Source: Lachnospiraceae bacterium (lineage in GTDB: Bacteria; Bacillota; Clostridia; Lachnospirales; Lachnospiraceae). From it: 64,000 nucleotides of DNA. The DNA is taken from assembly GCA_030825115.1 (NCBI GenBank), contig JAPJQL010000005.1:68567-132566 (forward strand), given 5' to 3'. The position numbers and the translations under genes are program-made. How positions within the stretch are numbered: position 1 is the first letter of the stretch; each line of letters opens with the position of its first letter. Shown piece by piece: positions 56,354 to 64,000 of the stretch. The notes under the pieces were generated by a model. That model was not told the origin of the DNA. It did no database searches and worked only from the letters and a program-made list of their open reading frames with translations.

Positions 56354-57703
56354 ATGGAAATGGCGGCAAGCCCTGAGAGATTGATTTTTGCAGCATTGGC
56401 AGGACTGGCAATCTTACTGTTTTTGATTATTGTTGTAAAAGTACAGGCGGTGATTTCGATTCTGATCAGCGCCGTGGCGATCGGTCTGATGGCCGGGATG
56501 CCTTATGGACAGATTGTAGAGTCGGTATCGACCGGAATGGGCAATACACTAAAGGGGATTGCGCTGTTAGTCGGCCTTGGCTCGATGTTTGGCGCGATTC
56601 TTGAGATATCCGGCGGCGCCCAGCGGATTGCGACGACGATGGTTGACAAGTTCGGGGAGAGTAAAGCGGCGTGGGCGCTGGGAATCACCGGACTGGTGAT
56701 CTCGATGCCGGTATTTTTTGATGCGGGACTGATTATCCTGATCCCGCTGGCGTTCAGTCTTGCAAAAAAGACGAAAAAGTCAACGCTGTGTTATGCGGTT
56801 CCGCTTCTTGCGGGGCTGGCGGTAGGACATGCATTCATCCCGCCGACCCCGGGACCGATACTGGTGGCAAATATGCTGGGGGTAGAACTGGGATATGTGA
56901 TCATGATTGGTTTGTTAGTCGGAACGATTGCAATGATCGTCGCCGGTCCTCTGTTTGGAAAATTTATCGGCAATAAAATCTATGTCCCGGTGCCAAAGAG
57001 TGTGGAGGAAATGCCGGAGTGTGAAGAGAGTAAGATGCCGGGATTTTTGACTGTGGTCGGCATCATCCTGATTCCGCTGGTGCTGATCATCTTAAGCACG
57101 GTTTCCAAAGTGATTCCGGCGATGGCCGGGGTGCAGCCGGTGCTGGCATTCTTGGGCGAGCCATTTGTCGCACTGCTTCTGGCAACGCTTGCGGCGATGG
57201 TGGTGCTTGGCATCCGGCACGGATACAGCAGAGAAGAACTGGAAAAGGTGATGACAAAATCTCTTGAGCCGACCGGTATGATCCTGCTGGTTACCGCCAG
57301 CGGCGGCGTGCTCCGTTACGTGCTTCAGGATTCCGGCCTTGGAGAGGTGATCGGCAATGCCGTTACAGGCAGCGCGATGCCGCTTGTGATCGTGGCATTC
57401 GTGGTATCTGCGCTGGTCAGGATGTCGGTAGGTTCTGCGACCGTGGCAATGACGATGGGCGCGGGCATTATCTCTGCGATGCCGGGGATATCTTCCCTTC
57501 CGCCGGTGTACCTGGCCTGTGTGACCGCAGCGGTTGCGGGCGGCGCGACCGTGATGAGCCATTTCAATGACTCGGGCTTCTGGCTGGTAAAATCTCTGCT
57601 TCAGATTGATGAGAAGACGACGCTCAAGACCTGGACCGTGATGGAGACGCTGGTGGGCGGCACAGGATTTGTGGTGGCATTGGTTATTTCGATGTTTGCA
57701 TAA
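56354..57703 (+). CDS. GntP-family gluconate/sugar-acid:proton symporter
   Basis: This 449-residue membrane protein has about 12 hydrophobic helices and the GntP signatures LLVGLGSMFGAILEISGGAQ, AVPLLAGLAVGHAFIPPTPG and ATVMSHFNDSGFWLVKSLL. It imports gluconate or related acids with protons. It sits 13 bases after the dehydratase gene, so the two are co-transcribed to take up and dehydrate a sugar acid under control of the upstream GntR regulator. Confidence 0.93.
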   Translation: MEMAASPERLIFAALAGLAILLFLIIVVKVQAVISILISAVAIGLMAGMPYGQIVESVSTGMGNTLKGIALLVGLGSMFGAILEISGGAQRIATTMVDKFGESKAAWALGITGLVISMPVFFDAGLIILIPLAFSLAKKTKKSTLCYAVPLLAGLAVGHAFIPPTPGPILVANMLGVELGYVIMIGLLVGTIAMIVAGPLFGKFIGNKIYVPVPKSVEEMPECEESKMPGFLTVVGIILIPLVLIILSTVSKVIPAMAGVQPVLAFLGEPFVALLLATLAAMVVLGIRHGYSREELEKVMTKSLEPTGMILLVTASGGVLRYVLQDSGLGEVIGNAVTGSAMPLVIVAFVVSALVRMSVGSATVAMTMGAGIISAMPGISSLPPVYLACVTAAVAGGATVMSHFNDSGFWLVKSLLQIDEKTTLKTWTVMETLVGGTGFVVALVISMFA

Positions 57704-57750
57704 TATCATTCCCCATAGCAACAAAAGCTGTTATAATAATGGTATGATAG

Positions 57751-58464
57751 ATGGGAGCTGTTATTGCTATGGACAACGTGACCGTATTTGTAGATGAGTC
57801 GGGAAATATCGCGAAGAACAGGGAAGAAAAGGCGGAGTATTTTATCATTGCCCTGCTGTTTGTCAAGGACGAGGACCTGGAATTTGTGCATAAGCTGTTT
57901 AAAAAGTACAGGCTGCAGGCGGTAAAGAAGAAAAACCGGCTGCTGGATGATTTGCGTAAAAATGGCGAGATCAAAGGCTCTGCGCTCACCGAAGCGGAAA
58001 AAAGGCATATCTACCGGAAGCTGTTTGGAAAATGCAGGGATAAATGTGAGCTGGGCATCATCGTTCTGGACAATAAAAAGGCGTCGGAGAAGTTCCGTTC
58101 CAACTCCTCCCGGGCGTTCAATTACCTGATGAAGCTGTATCTGCAGGAGGCATTTCCGAAGAGCAGATTTGCAGGGAGACTGGAAAATCTCAAGTTTGTG
58201 GTCGATGAACGGAATGTGGCGAAGTCTTCGCGGGTGACGCTGCAGGAGTATCTGAACACGGAGCTGAATCTGACGGCTGATTTTTGCAGCGGGGAGATCG
58301 TGGTGCATTATTATGATTCCCGAAAGTTCCTGTTCGTGCAGATGGCAGACCTGATCGCGAACACTTTTTTCCGGAAATATCAGAATAAGCGGGATGGGAA
58401 TGATAATGTGGCGCTGTTGATGCAATGGATTCCGGGCGGTGCGGTGTATCGGTATCCGAAATGA
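57751..58464 (+). CDS. DUF3800-domain protein
   Basis: This 237-residue protein begins MGAVIAMDNVTVFVDESGNI and matches DUF3800: the strand VFVDESGN, FIIALLFVKDEDLEFVHK, then VVDERNVAKSS and a closing segment FVQMADLIANTFFRKYQNKR. The acid/His pattern (D-E-S-G, D-E, QMAD) fits a DUF3800 family fold related to RNase H-like nucleases, the activity being unproven. DUF3800 genes are common in defence and mobile regions. Here the gene stands alone. A start at 57769 is possible. Confidence 0.8.
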   Translation: MGAVIAMDNVTVFVDESGNIAKNREEKAEYFIIALLFVKDEDLEFVHKLFKKYRLQAVKKKNRLLDDLRKNGEIKGSALTEAEKRHIYRKLFGKCRDKCELGIIVLDNKKASEKFRSNSSRAFNYLMKLYLQEAFPKSRFAGRLENLKFVVDERNVAKSSRVTLQEYLNTELNLTADFCSGEIVVHYYDSRKFLFVQMADLIANTFFRKYQNKRDGNDNVALLMQWIPGGAVYRYPK

Positions 58465-58509
58465 AAGGAATAAGCCATAAATGGTGATGAATCATAACCG
58501 GATCACAAA

Positions 58510-58538
58510 TTGACAGCCCTATCCGCACCATATATAAT
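58510..58538 (+). promoter_or_regulatory. Strong promoter of a possible small RNA
   Basis: TTGACA (58510-58515) and TATAAT (58533-58538) are separated by 17 bases. Both hexamers are perfect consensus. Confidence 0.85.
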
Positions 58539-58544
58539 ATGATT

Positions 58545-58688
58545 ATCAAGATAAGTCCTTACCCACCGCAAGAGATTGTAAGCAGCATGTGTTGCTGCCG
58601 GACTAAGGCATTGTCAGAGAGGCATTTCAGCTATGGGATGTTTTTTCGGAGCAGGCAGGTATTTTATCAGATACCTGCCTGTTTTTAT
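58545..58688 (+). ncRNA. Possible small RNA with own promoter and terminator
   Basis: A perfect promoter at 58510-58538 and a strong terminator (CAGGCAGGTAT / ATACCTGCCTG, then five T at 58652-58687) bound about 145 bases with no coding frame. The interior can fold: AGTCC / GGACT bracket a hairpin GCAGC / GCTGC. It could be a 6S-like or regulatory RNA, or a leader for the gene at 58751. I recognise no known family. Confidence 0.55.
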
Positions 58689-58750
58689 AATCTTTTCACT
58701 TGTTAGGAGCAGGGGGTCTGTTGTATAATTTTCACGGAGGGAAGGGAAAA

Positions 58751-59527
58751 ATGGAGATTGGATTTGACGAGATCAGAAAAGAGATAGAAGATTGTGAAAA
58801 ACTTTTGATCGGAATCGGGGAAGAATGGCAGCAGGCGGAATGTGCCGGAGTTGACGAGGGATACGACCTGCTGGCAGGGCTGATCCGCGAGAAGGACTAT
58901 TTTATTGTGACGATGGCAACCGATGCGAGGATCTACCACAGCGCCCTGGGCAGTGAGCAGGAATATATACATACCACAGAACAGGCGGCGATGGAGATCT
59001 CATGCAAAGCGGCAGCAGACGAGGACACAAGGAAACTCATGGACAGGCTGTTTCCTGTTTCGGAGAAAAAAGAGACGCTGTCACAGCGGATCGTGGCTCC
59101 CTGCGGCAACGAAACCTGGCGGCAGTGCAGCCAGACCTGCACCAGGGATATCTGGGAACCGGGGGAAATCCCGGATGATATCTGTCCGCACTGCGGCGCG
59201 CCTCTTACCGGCAACACGATAGAAGCGGGTTCCTACATTGAGGAGGGATATCTTCCCCAATGGAACCGGTACATGCAGTGGCTGTCGGGAACGCTGAACA
59301 AAAAGCTTTTGATTCTGGAACTGGGGGTCGGCTTTAAAAATCCCGGCGTGATACGGTTCCCATTTGAAAAAACGGCTTTTTTCAACAAAAAGGCCCGAAT
59401 GTACCGGGTCAATCAGACCTTCAGCCAGATCACGGAGGAACTGCAGGGGAAGGCGGTTGCTGTCCCTGAGAACTCGGTCAAATGGATTCAGGCATTGTGC
59501 AATCAGGAATGTTGTGATAAACTGTGA
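58751..59527 (+). CDS. Sirtuin-like (Sir2-fold) protein
   Basis: This 258-residue protein starts at ATG 58751 (MEIGFDEIRKEIEDCEKLLI) after GGAGGGAAGGG. A region CGNETWRQCSQTC, followed by DICPHCGAPLTGNTIEAG, looks like a four-cysteine zinc site. The segment LLILELGVGFKNPGVIRFPF plus FEKTAFFNKKARMYRVN resembles the NAD-binding strand order of sirtuins, whose family is annotated for related proteins. The early GAGISxxSGIPxFR motif is absent (FIVTMATDARIYHS is found), so deacetylase activity is doubtful. The function is open. Confidence 0.6.
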   Translation: MEIGFDEIRKEIEDCEKLLIGIGEEWQQAECAGVDEGYDLLAGLIREKDYFIVTMATDARIYHSALGSEQEYIHTTEQAAMEISCKAAADEDTRKLMDRLFPVSEKKETLSQRIVAPCGNETWRQCSQTCTRDIWEPGEIPDDICPHCGAPLTGNTIEAGSYIEEGYLPQWNRYMQWLSGTLNKKLLILELGVGFKNPGVIRFPFEKTAFFNKKARMYRVNQTFSQITEELQGKAVAVPENSVKWIQALCNQECCDKL

Positions 59528-59581
59528 AAAACACAGGCGTTGGTGCAGGGTGGATAGAACGATTAGACAAAGGAGCACACC

Positions 59582-60187
59582 ATGATAGCGATCATTGATT
59601 ACGACGCGGGCAATTTGAGGAGTGTGGAAAAGGCGCTTCTGGCGCTGGGGGAGCAGCCCGTGGTTGCCAGGGACAAGGAGACAATCTTGTCTGCGGATAA
59701 GATCATCCTGCCGGGAGTTGGCTCATTCGGGGATGCGATGGCGCGGCTGAACCAGTACGGTCTGGCGGATGTGATTCATCAGGCGGTAGACAGGGGCATC
59801 CCGTTTCTTGGAATCTGCCTGGGGCTTCAGCTCATGTTTGAGCGAAGCGATGAGAGTGAAGGCGTGGAAGGGCTGGGACTTTTAAAAGGTGAGATTCTGA
59901 AAATACCGGATCAGGAGGGATTGAAGATCCCGCATATGGGATGGAATTCTCTGGAGATAAAAGAAGGTTCCAGGCTTTTTGCAGGTATCGAGGATGGCGC
60001 ATATGTGTATTTTGTCCATTCTTATTATCTGAAGGCGGCGGATGAGGATGTTGTGGCGGCTTTTACCGATTACAGCACCCGTATCCATGCGGCGGTAGAA
60101 TGCGGCAACGTGTTTGCCTGTCAGTTCCACCCGGAAAAGAGCGGCGATGTGGGTCTGCGGATTCTGGAGAATTTTATCCGGCTGTAG
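59582..60187 (+). CDS. hisH: Imidazole glycerol phosphate synthase, glutaminase subunit
   Basis: This 201-residue protein is a class I glutamine amidotransferase of the HisH type. It starts MIAIIDYDAGNLRSVEKALL. The catalytic triad is GICLGLQLMFE (Cys), then FVHSYYL and CQFHPEKSG (His-Pro-Glu). It hydrolyses glutamine to supply ammonia to HisF. The two genes are adjacent, as expected, with 35 bases between them. No other histidine biosynthesis gene is near, so the rest of the pathway must be elsewhere. Confidence 0.95.
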   Translation: MIAIIDYDAGNLRSVEKALLALGEQPVVARDKETILSADKIILPGVGSFGDAMARLNQYGLADVIHQAVDRGIPFLGICLGLQLMFERSDESEGVEGLGLLKGEILKIPDQEGLKIPHMGWNSLEIKEGSRLFAGIEDGAYVYFVHSYYLKAADEDVVAAFTDYSTRIHAAVECGNVFACQFHPEKSGDVGLRILENFIRL

Positions 60188-60222
60188 GCGGACGGCAGGG
60201 TTAAGGAAGATAGGAGCGGCAT

Positions 60223-60984
60223 ATGTTTACTAAAAGGATTATTCCATGCCTGGATGTACATAACGGGCGGGTAGTAAAAGGCGTTAATTTTGTGAACCTG
60301 CGGGATGCGGGGGACCCGGTGGAGATTGCGGCTGCCTATGACCGGGCGGGTGCAGATGAGCTGGTGTTTTTGGATATCACGGCCTCTTCGGACGCCCGTG
60401 CCACGGTGGTGGATATGGTGCGCCGGGTGGCGGAAAAGGTGTTTATCCCGTTTACCGTGGGCGGCGGCATCCGCACTGTGGAAGATTTCAGGCAGATTCT
60501 CAGGGAAGGGGCGGATAAGATATCCATCAATTCATCGGCAATCAATACGCCGGAACTGATCTCGAATGCAGCCGATAAGTTTGGCCGGCAGTGTGTGGTC
60601 GTGGCGATTGACGCGAGGCGGCGGGCAGATGGCTCGGGATGGAACGTATATAAGAACGGCGGGCGCATTGACACCGGGCTGGATGCCGTTGAATGGGCGA
60701 TAAAAGCCGACCGGATGGGGGCGGGGGAGATCTTGCTGACCAGCATGGACTGTGACGGGACGAAGGCGGGCTATGACAATGAGCTGACTGCCCTGGTTGC
60801 GGAGCAGGTGTCGGTTCCGGTGATCGCCTCCGGGGGAGCCGGGACGAAGGAGCACTTTTATGATGCGTTGACGGCCGGGAAGGCGGATGCGGCGCTGGCG
60901 GCGTCTCTGTTCCATTATAAAGAACTGGAGATCAGGGACTTGAAGCGTTATCTGCATGGGAGAGGGATTTCTGTCCGGCTGTGA
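60223..60984 (+). CDS. hisF: Imidazole glycerol phosphate synthase, cyclase subunit
   Basis: This 253-residue TIM-barrel enzyme begins MFTKRIIPCLDVHNGRVVKG. It has VFLDITASSDARATVVDMVR, FTVGGGIRTVEDFRQILREG, and LLTSMDCDGTKAGYDNELTA with the catalytic aspartates (D11-like near the start and D130-like in CVVVAIDARR). It joins PRFAR and HisH-supplied ammonia to give imidazole glycerol phosphate and AICAR. Its end is 32 bases before the ung start. Confidence 0.96.
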   Translation: MFTKRIIPCLDVHNGRVVKGVNFVNLRDAGDPVEIAAAYDRAGADELVFLDITASSDARATVVDMVRRVAEKVFIPFTVGGGIRTVEDFRQILREGADKISINSSAINTPELISNAADKFGRQCVVVAIDARRRADGSGWNVYKNGGRIDTGLDAVEWAIKADRMGAGEILLTSMDCDGTKAGYDNELTALVAEQVSVPVIASGGAGTKEHFYDALTAGKADAALAASLFHYKELEIRDLKRYLHGRGISVRL

Positions 60985-61016
60985 AGTCTAAGTTACGAAA
61001 GGAGAAAAGGGGTACG

Positions 61017-61691
61017 ATGGCAGCGATTGATAATGACTGGCTGGAACCTTTGAGCGGGGAATTTAAAAAGCCGTATTACAGGGAATTATATAAAAAAGTG
61101 AAGCAGGAATATGAGACAAGGCAGGTGTTTCCTGATGCGAATGATATCTTCAATGCGTTCGCGTTTACTCCTCTGGCCAAAGTCAAGGTTGTGATCCTCG
61201 GGCAGGACCCATACCACAATGTGGGGCAGGCTCATGGGCTGTGTTTTTCGGTGAAGCCGGATGTGGAGATTCCGCCGTCTCTGGTCAATATCTATCAGGA
61301 ACTTCATGATGACCTGGGCTGCGAGATTCCGAACAATGGATATCTGGAGAAATGGGCGAGGCAGGGGGTCATGCTGCTCAATACGGTGCTGACGGTGCGT
61401 GCTCATGCGGCGAATTCTCACAGGGGAATCGGCTGGGAGGAGTTTACGGATGCGGCGATCAGGATTTTGAACGAGCAGGACCGCCCTATGGTGTTTATCC
61501 TGTGGGGACGTCCGGCGCAGATGAAAAAATCTATGCTGAACAATCCAAAACACATGATTTTAGAGGCGCCCCATCCAAGCCCGCTGTCGGCTTACCGGGG
61601 ATTTTTCGGGAGCAGGCCGTTTAGCAGGACCAATGCATTTTTAGAGCAGCATGGTCTGGAGCCGATTGACTGGCAGATAGAGAATGTATAG
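61017..61691 (+). CDS. ung: Uracil-DNA glycosylase
   Basis: This 224-residue enzyme starts at ATG 61017 (MAAIDNDWLEPLSGEFKKPY) after AAAGGAGAAAAGG. Motif A (VVILGQDPYHNVGQAHGLCF) holds the catalytic Asp, and motif B is EAPHPSPLSAYRGFFGSRPF. It removes uracil from DNA to start base-excision repair. A longer frame from 60981 has no ribosome site. The gene lies between hisF and uppP. Confidence 0.96.
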   Translation: MAAIDNDWLEPLSGEFKKPYYRELYKKVKQEYETRQVFPDANDIFNAFAFTPLAKVKVVILGQDPYHNVGQAHGLCFSVKPDVEIPPSLVNIYQELHDDLGCEIPNNGYLEKWARQGVMLLNTVLTVRAHAANSHRGIGWEEFTDAAIRILNEQDRPMVFILWGRPAQMKKSMLNNPKHMILEAPHPSPLSAYRGFFGSRPFSRTNAFLEQHGLEPIDWQIENV

Positions 61692-61706
61692 GAGTGAGGA
61701 ACGCAT

Positions 61707-62552
61707 ATGAGTATCATTGAGTTTTTGAAAGTGGTTGTGCTCGGCATCGTGGAAGGATTCACGGAATGGCTGCCGATCAGCAGTACCGGGCATATGATCC
61801 TGGTGGATGAGATCATCCATCTCAACGTGACGGATGAGTTTATGAGCATGTTCCGCGTGGTGATCCAGCTTGGAGCGATTCTTGCGGTAGTGGTCCTTTA
61901 TTTCCGAAAGCTGAACCCGTGGGATTCGAAGAAGACGGCGGGGCAGAAGCGGTCTACGTTCCTTCTGTGGATCAAGATCGTGGTGGCATGTCTGCCGGCG
62001 GCTGTCTTTGGCCTGCTTTTGGACGACTGGATGGATGCCCATCTGTACAACGGATATGTGGTGGCGGCGACACTGATCCTGTATGGCGTCATGTTTATCG
62101 TACTGGAGACGAAGAATGAGTACAAGGAATTTCCGATTCAGAGAACGACGCAGATCACGTATCAGACTGCATTGTATATCGGCTTTTTCCAGGTGCTTTC
62201 CCTGATTCCCGGTACGTCCCGTTCCGGCGCTACGATTCTTGGAGCGATGATCCTCGGATGCGCCCGTGGAGTTGCGGCAGAGTTTTCCTTCTTTTTGGGG
62301 ATTCCGGTAATGTTTGGGGCCAGTCTTTTGAAGCTTGTGAAGTTTGGATTTGATTTTACGGGAATCGAGATATTTTACCTGATATCGGGGATGGTGATCG
62401 CATTTGTGGTTTCTATTTATTCGATCAAATTCCTGATGGGATACATCAAGAGGAATGACTTTAAGTTTTTTGGCTACTATCGAATTGTACTGGGCGTGAT
62501 CGTCTTTGCTTATTTTGGGGTGAGCGCGTTGCTTCACTATTTTGAAGGATAG
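61707..62552 (+). CDS. uppP: Undecaprenyl-diphosphatase
   Basis: This 281-residue membrane enzyme is of the BacA/UppP family: VEGFTEWLPISSTGHMILVD and SLIPGTSRSGATILGAMIL are the two conserved (E/Q)xxxE and PGxSRSG motifs. The protein has about 7-8 helices. It converts undecaprenyl diphosphate to undecaprenyl phosphate for cell-wall synthesis, and higher dosage can confer bacitracin resistance. It lies 15 bases from ung and 25 bases before the DUF1576 gene, and these three may be co-transcribed. Confidence 0.95.
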   Translation: MSIIEFLKVVVLGIVEGFTEWLPISSTGHMILVDEIIHLNVTDEFMSMFRVVIQLGAILAVVVLYFRKLNPWDSKKTAGQKRSTFLLWIKIVVACLPAAVFGLLLDDWMDAHLYNGYVVAATLILYGVMFIVLETKNEYKEFPIQRTTQITYQTALYIGFFQVLSLIPGTSRSGATILGAMILGCARGVAAEFSFFLGIPVMFGASLLKLVKFGFDFTGIEIFYLISGMVIAFVVSIYSIKFLMGYIKRNDFKFFGYYRIVLGVIVFAYFGVSALLHYFEG

Positions 62553-62577
62553 AATCTATTCAGAAAGGTTGTGTCAG

Positions 62578-63855
62578 ATGAGATTACAACGACCTCTGTC
62601 CAGAACTCAGAAATTTCTGCTTCTGGCCCTGGTTCCGATTTATTTTATTGTGGCGGGATTTTTCCTGCAGCCGGTAAATGAGATTATTCCCGGCATCATA
62701 GCGATCATCAGGGAACCTGATTTCCTGATCACGGATTATTTTATTGTCGGAGGGATTGGCGCGGCCTTTATCAATGCCGGCGTCCTGACGCTGATCAGTC
62801 TTGCGATTTTGTATTTTTTGGGGATGGAAGTGGATGGGCATACCATCACCTCCTCCTTTCTGATGTTTGGATTTTCCCTGTTTGGAAAGAACCTGCTGAA
62901 TATCTGGACAATCCTGCTTGGGGTGGTGCTCTATGCAAAATACCATAAAACATCGGTGACCCGTTATATCTACATTGGGTTTTATGGGACAAGCCTTTCC
63001 CCGATCATTACGCAGGTCATGCTGACGGGGCACCTTCCGGTGCCGCTCAGGTTTGTGCTGTGTCTCTTTACGGGAATCACGATTGGCTTTGTCCTGCCGC
63101 CTCTGTGTACTCATGTGCATTATGCACATAAGGGTTATTCCCTTTACAATGTGGGGTTTGGCGGCGGCATCATCGCCACGGTGGTCATGTCTCTGTTTAA
63201 ATCATTTGGAGTTACGATGGAGTCCAGGCTGATCTGGTCTTCGGGAAACAACGGGCTGTTCACGGTGCTCTTGTCAATTCTGTTTGGCGGGATGGTCGTG
63301 ACGGGTCTTTTGACGGATAAAAATGTGGCGAAGAATTACCGCGATATCATAAAGGCATATGGACTGGGCGGTACGGATTATCTGAAATCCAACGGCGGGG
63401 CGGCGACCTTAGTCAATATGGGAATCAACGGACTGGCGGTCACCTTGTTTGTGGTGACGTTAGGCTGTGACCTGAACGGACCGGTGATTGGCTCGATCTT
63501 TACGGTCGTAGGGTTCAGCGCAACCGGAAAGCATATCCGAAATATCCTGCCGATCATGTTTGGCGTCTGGATTGCGAGCTGGACAAAATTCTGGAATATT
63601 ACGGATCCGGCGCCCACCCTGGCACTCCTGCTTTCCACGACCCTGGCTCCGATCGCGGGAGAATTTGGAATCTTTGCAGGAATTCTGGCAGGCTTCCTGC
63701 ACTCATCGGTGTCTTTGAATGTGGGTGTCGTGTACGGGGGGATGAACCTGTATAACAACGGATTTGCAGGCGGACTTGTGGCGATATTCCTGGTTCCGGT
63801 GATCCAGTCCATTATGGACAGGCGCGCGAGGGCACGAGGAGGATTGTCTCTGTAG
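62578..63855 (+). CDS. DUF1576-family membrane protein
   Basis: This 425-residue integral membrane protein starts at ATG 62578 after AGAAAGG. It has about 12 hydrophobic segments (LLLALVPIYFIVAGFFL, DYFIVGGIGAAFINAGVLTL, SLYNVGFGGGIIATVVMSLF, and NNGFAGGLVAIFLVPVIQSI). It matches DUF1576, an uncharacterised transporter-like family of anaerobes that shows an internal duplication (GGGIIA and GGLVAI at similar positions in each half). The substrate is unknown. The last 145 bases of the window hold no gene. Confidence 0.82.
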   Translation: MRLQRPLSRTQKFLLLALVPIYFIVAGFFLQPVNEIIPGIIAIIREPDFLITDYFIVGGIGAAFINAGVLTLISLAILYFLGMEVDGHTITSSFLMFGFSLFGKNLLNIWTILLGVVLYAKYHKTSVTRYIYIGFYGTSLSPIITQVMLTGHLPVPLRFVLCLFTGITIGFVLPPLCTHVHYAHKGYSLYNVGFGGGIIATVVMSLFKSFGVTMESRLIWSSGNNGLFTVLLSILFGGMVVTGLLTDKNVAKNYRDIIKAYGLGGTDYLKSNGGAATLVNMGINGLAVTLFVVTLGCDLNGPVIGSIFTVVGFSATGKHIRNILPIMFGVWIASWTKFWNITDPAPTLALLLSTTLAPIAGEFGIFAGILAGFLHSSVSLNVGVVYGGMNLYNNGFAGGLVAIFLVPVIQSIMDRRARARGGLSL

Positions 63856-64000
63856 TATTGTGATAGAAGTTGATTGTGAAGGCTACGCGCATGGAGAGCG
63901 GGGACAGAAAACCGGGAAGAGTCAGAGGTAATTTACACCAAACATAAACAGTTTTTGTTAACCCCACAACAAAGCGCGGTTAAAAAAAAAACAAACAAAA
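63856..64000. other. Intergenic end of window
   Basis: No gene is seen. A TTAACC / GGTTAA inverted repeat (63958-63983) is visible, and the last bases are A-rich. Confidence 0.4.

Noticed and set aside
1..64000. CRISPR array, IS element or rRNA genes
   Set aside because: No regularly spaced repeats, no transposase and no rRNA signatures were found in the window.
63930..64000. A-rich end of the window as a terminator or tail
   Set aside because: There is only an A-run and a short TTAACC/GGTTAA repeat, and the window ends before the context can be read.

Overview
The window looks like a Lachnospiraceae / Clostridium cluster XIVa type gut anaerobe. The evidence is purine-rich Shine-Dalgarno sites, TTGACA-17-TATAAT promoters, several [FeFe]-hydrogenase genes with no respiratory chain genes, a desulfoferrodoxin, SepF, HU and Clostridia-style families such as DUF1189, DUF1576 and DUF134. 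This is inferred from gene content, not from a database match.

Region 1 (1 to about 14650) is one end of a prophage. A tightly packed leftward early operon (about 11780 down to 1) carries an exonuclease, a D12-class adenine methylase, an SleB-type hydrolase, an ERF annealase, SSB, a replication initiator, a DnaC-like loader, a second methylase with a G7 frameshift, RecU, an ASCH protein and many small proteins. A divergent lysogeny switch with three TTGAA-N3-TTCAA operators lies at 11793-11870. The repressor, a DUF4236-TM2 membrane protein and a large serine integrase read rightward from it. The virion genes would lie left of position 1.

Region 2 (14650-27834) is chromosomal. It holds a CstA/BtsT-type transporter with a LytS/LytTR two-component system and two LytTR-like sites 21 bp apart, then tRNA-Gln(UUG). 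Two transcription units follow that share one inverted-repeat promoter: a small membrane protein plus DUF1189, and an unknown gene plus HU plus SepF. After these come an ORP-like cluster (DUF134-NifX fusion, two ferredoxin-containing MinD-type ATPases, a NifX-like protein, desulfoferrodoxin) and a leftward SsuABC/ThiXYZ-like ABC transporter behind a riboswitch-like attenuator.

Region 3 (28030-44309) is the centrepiece, a hydrogen-metabolism and putative hydrogen-sensing locus. One operon has a ferredoxin-like protein, a PAS-containing HydS-like protein, a SpoIIE/PP2C-type phosphatase and a monomeric hydrogenase. A GGDEF-EAL-GGDEF protein follows. A leftward operon encodes an electron-bifurcating HndABCD/HydABC-type enzyme with an extra HATPase. 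A divergent operon encodes DRTGG, RsbW-like kinase, a second sensor-like H-domain protein, DRTGG and PHP proteins. The four H-domain proteins differ at the first H-cluster motif (TCC, SCC, SCS, TAC), which suggests catalysis and sensing are divided among paralogues. Rex-like palindromes sit upstream of two of the operons.

Region 4 (44472-64000) is mixed housekeeping and accessory: a secreted polysaccharide deacetylase, a choline-binding-repeat protein, a secreted 5'-nucleotidase, an RlmI-like methylase, TetR plus glutamine synthetase, an iron alcohol dehydrogenase, GntR plus sugar-acid dehydratase plus GntP, a DUF3800 protein, a possible small RNA, a sirtuin-like protein, hisH, hisF, ung, uppP and a DUF1576 membrane protein.
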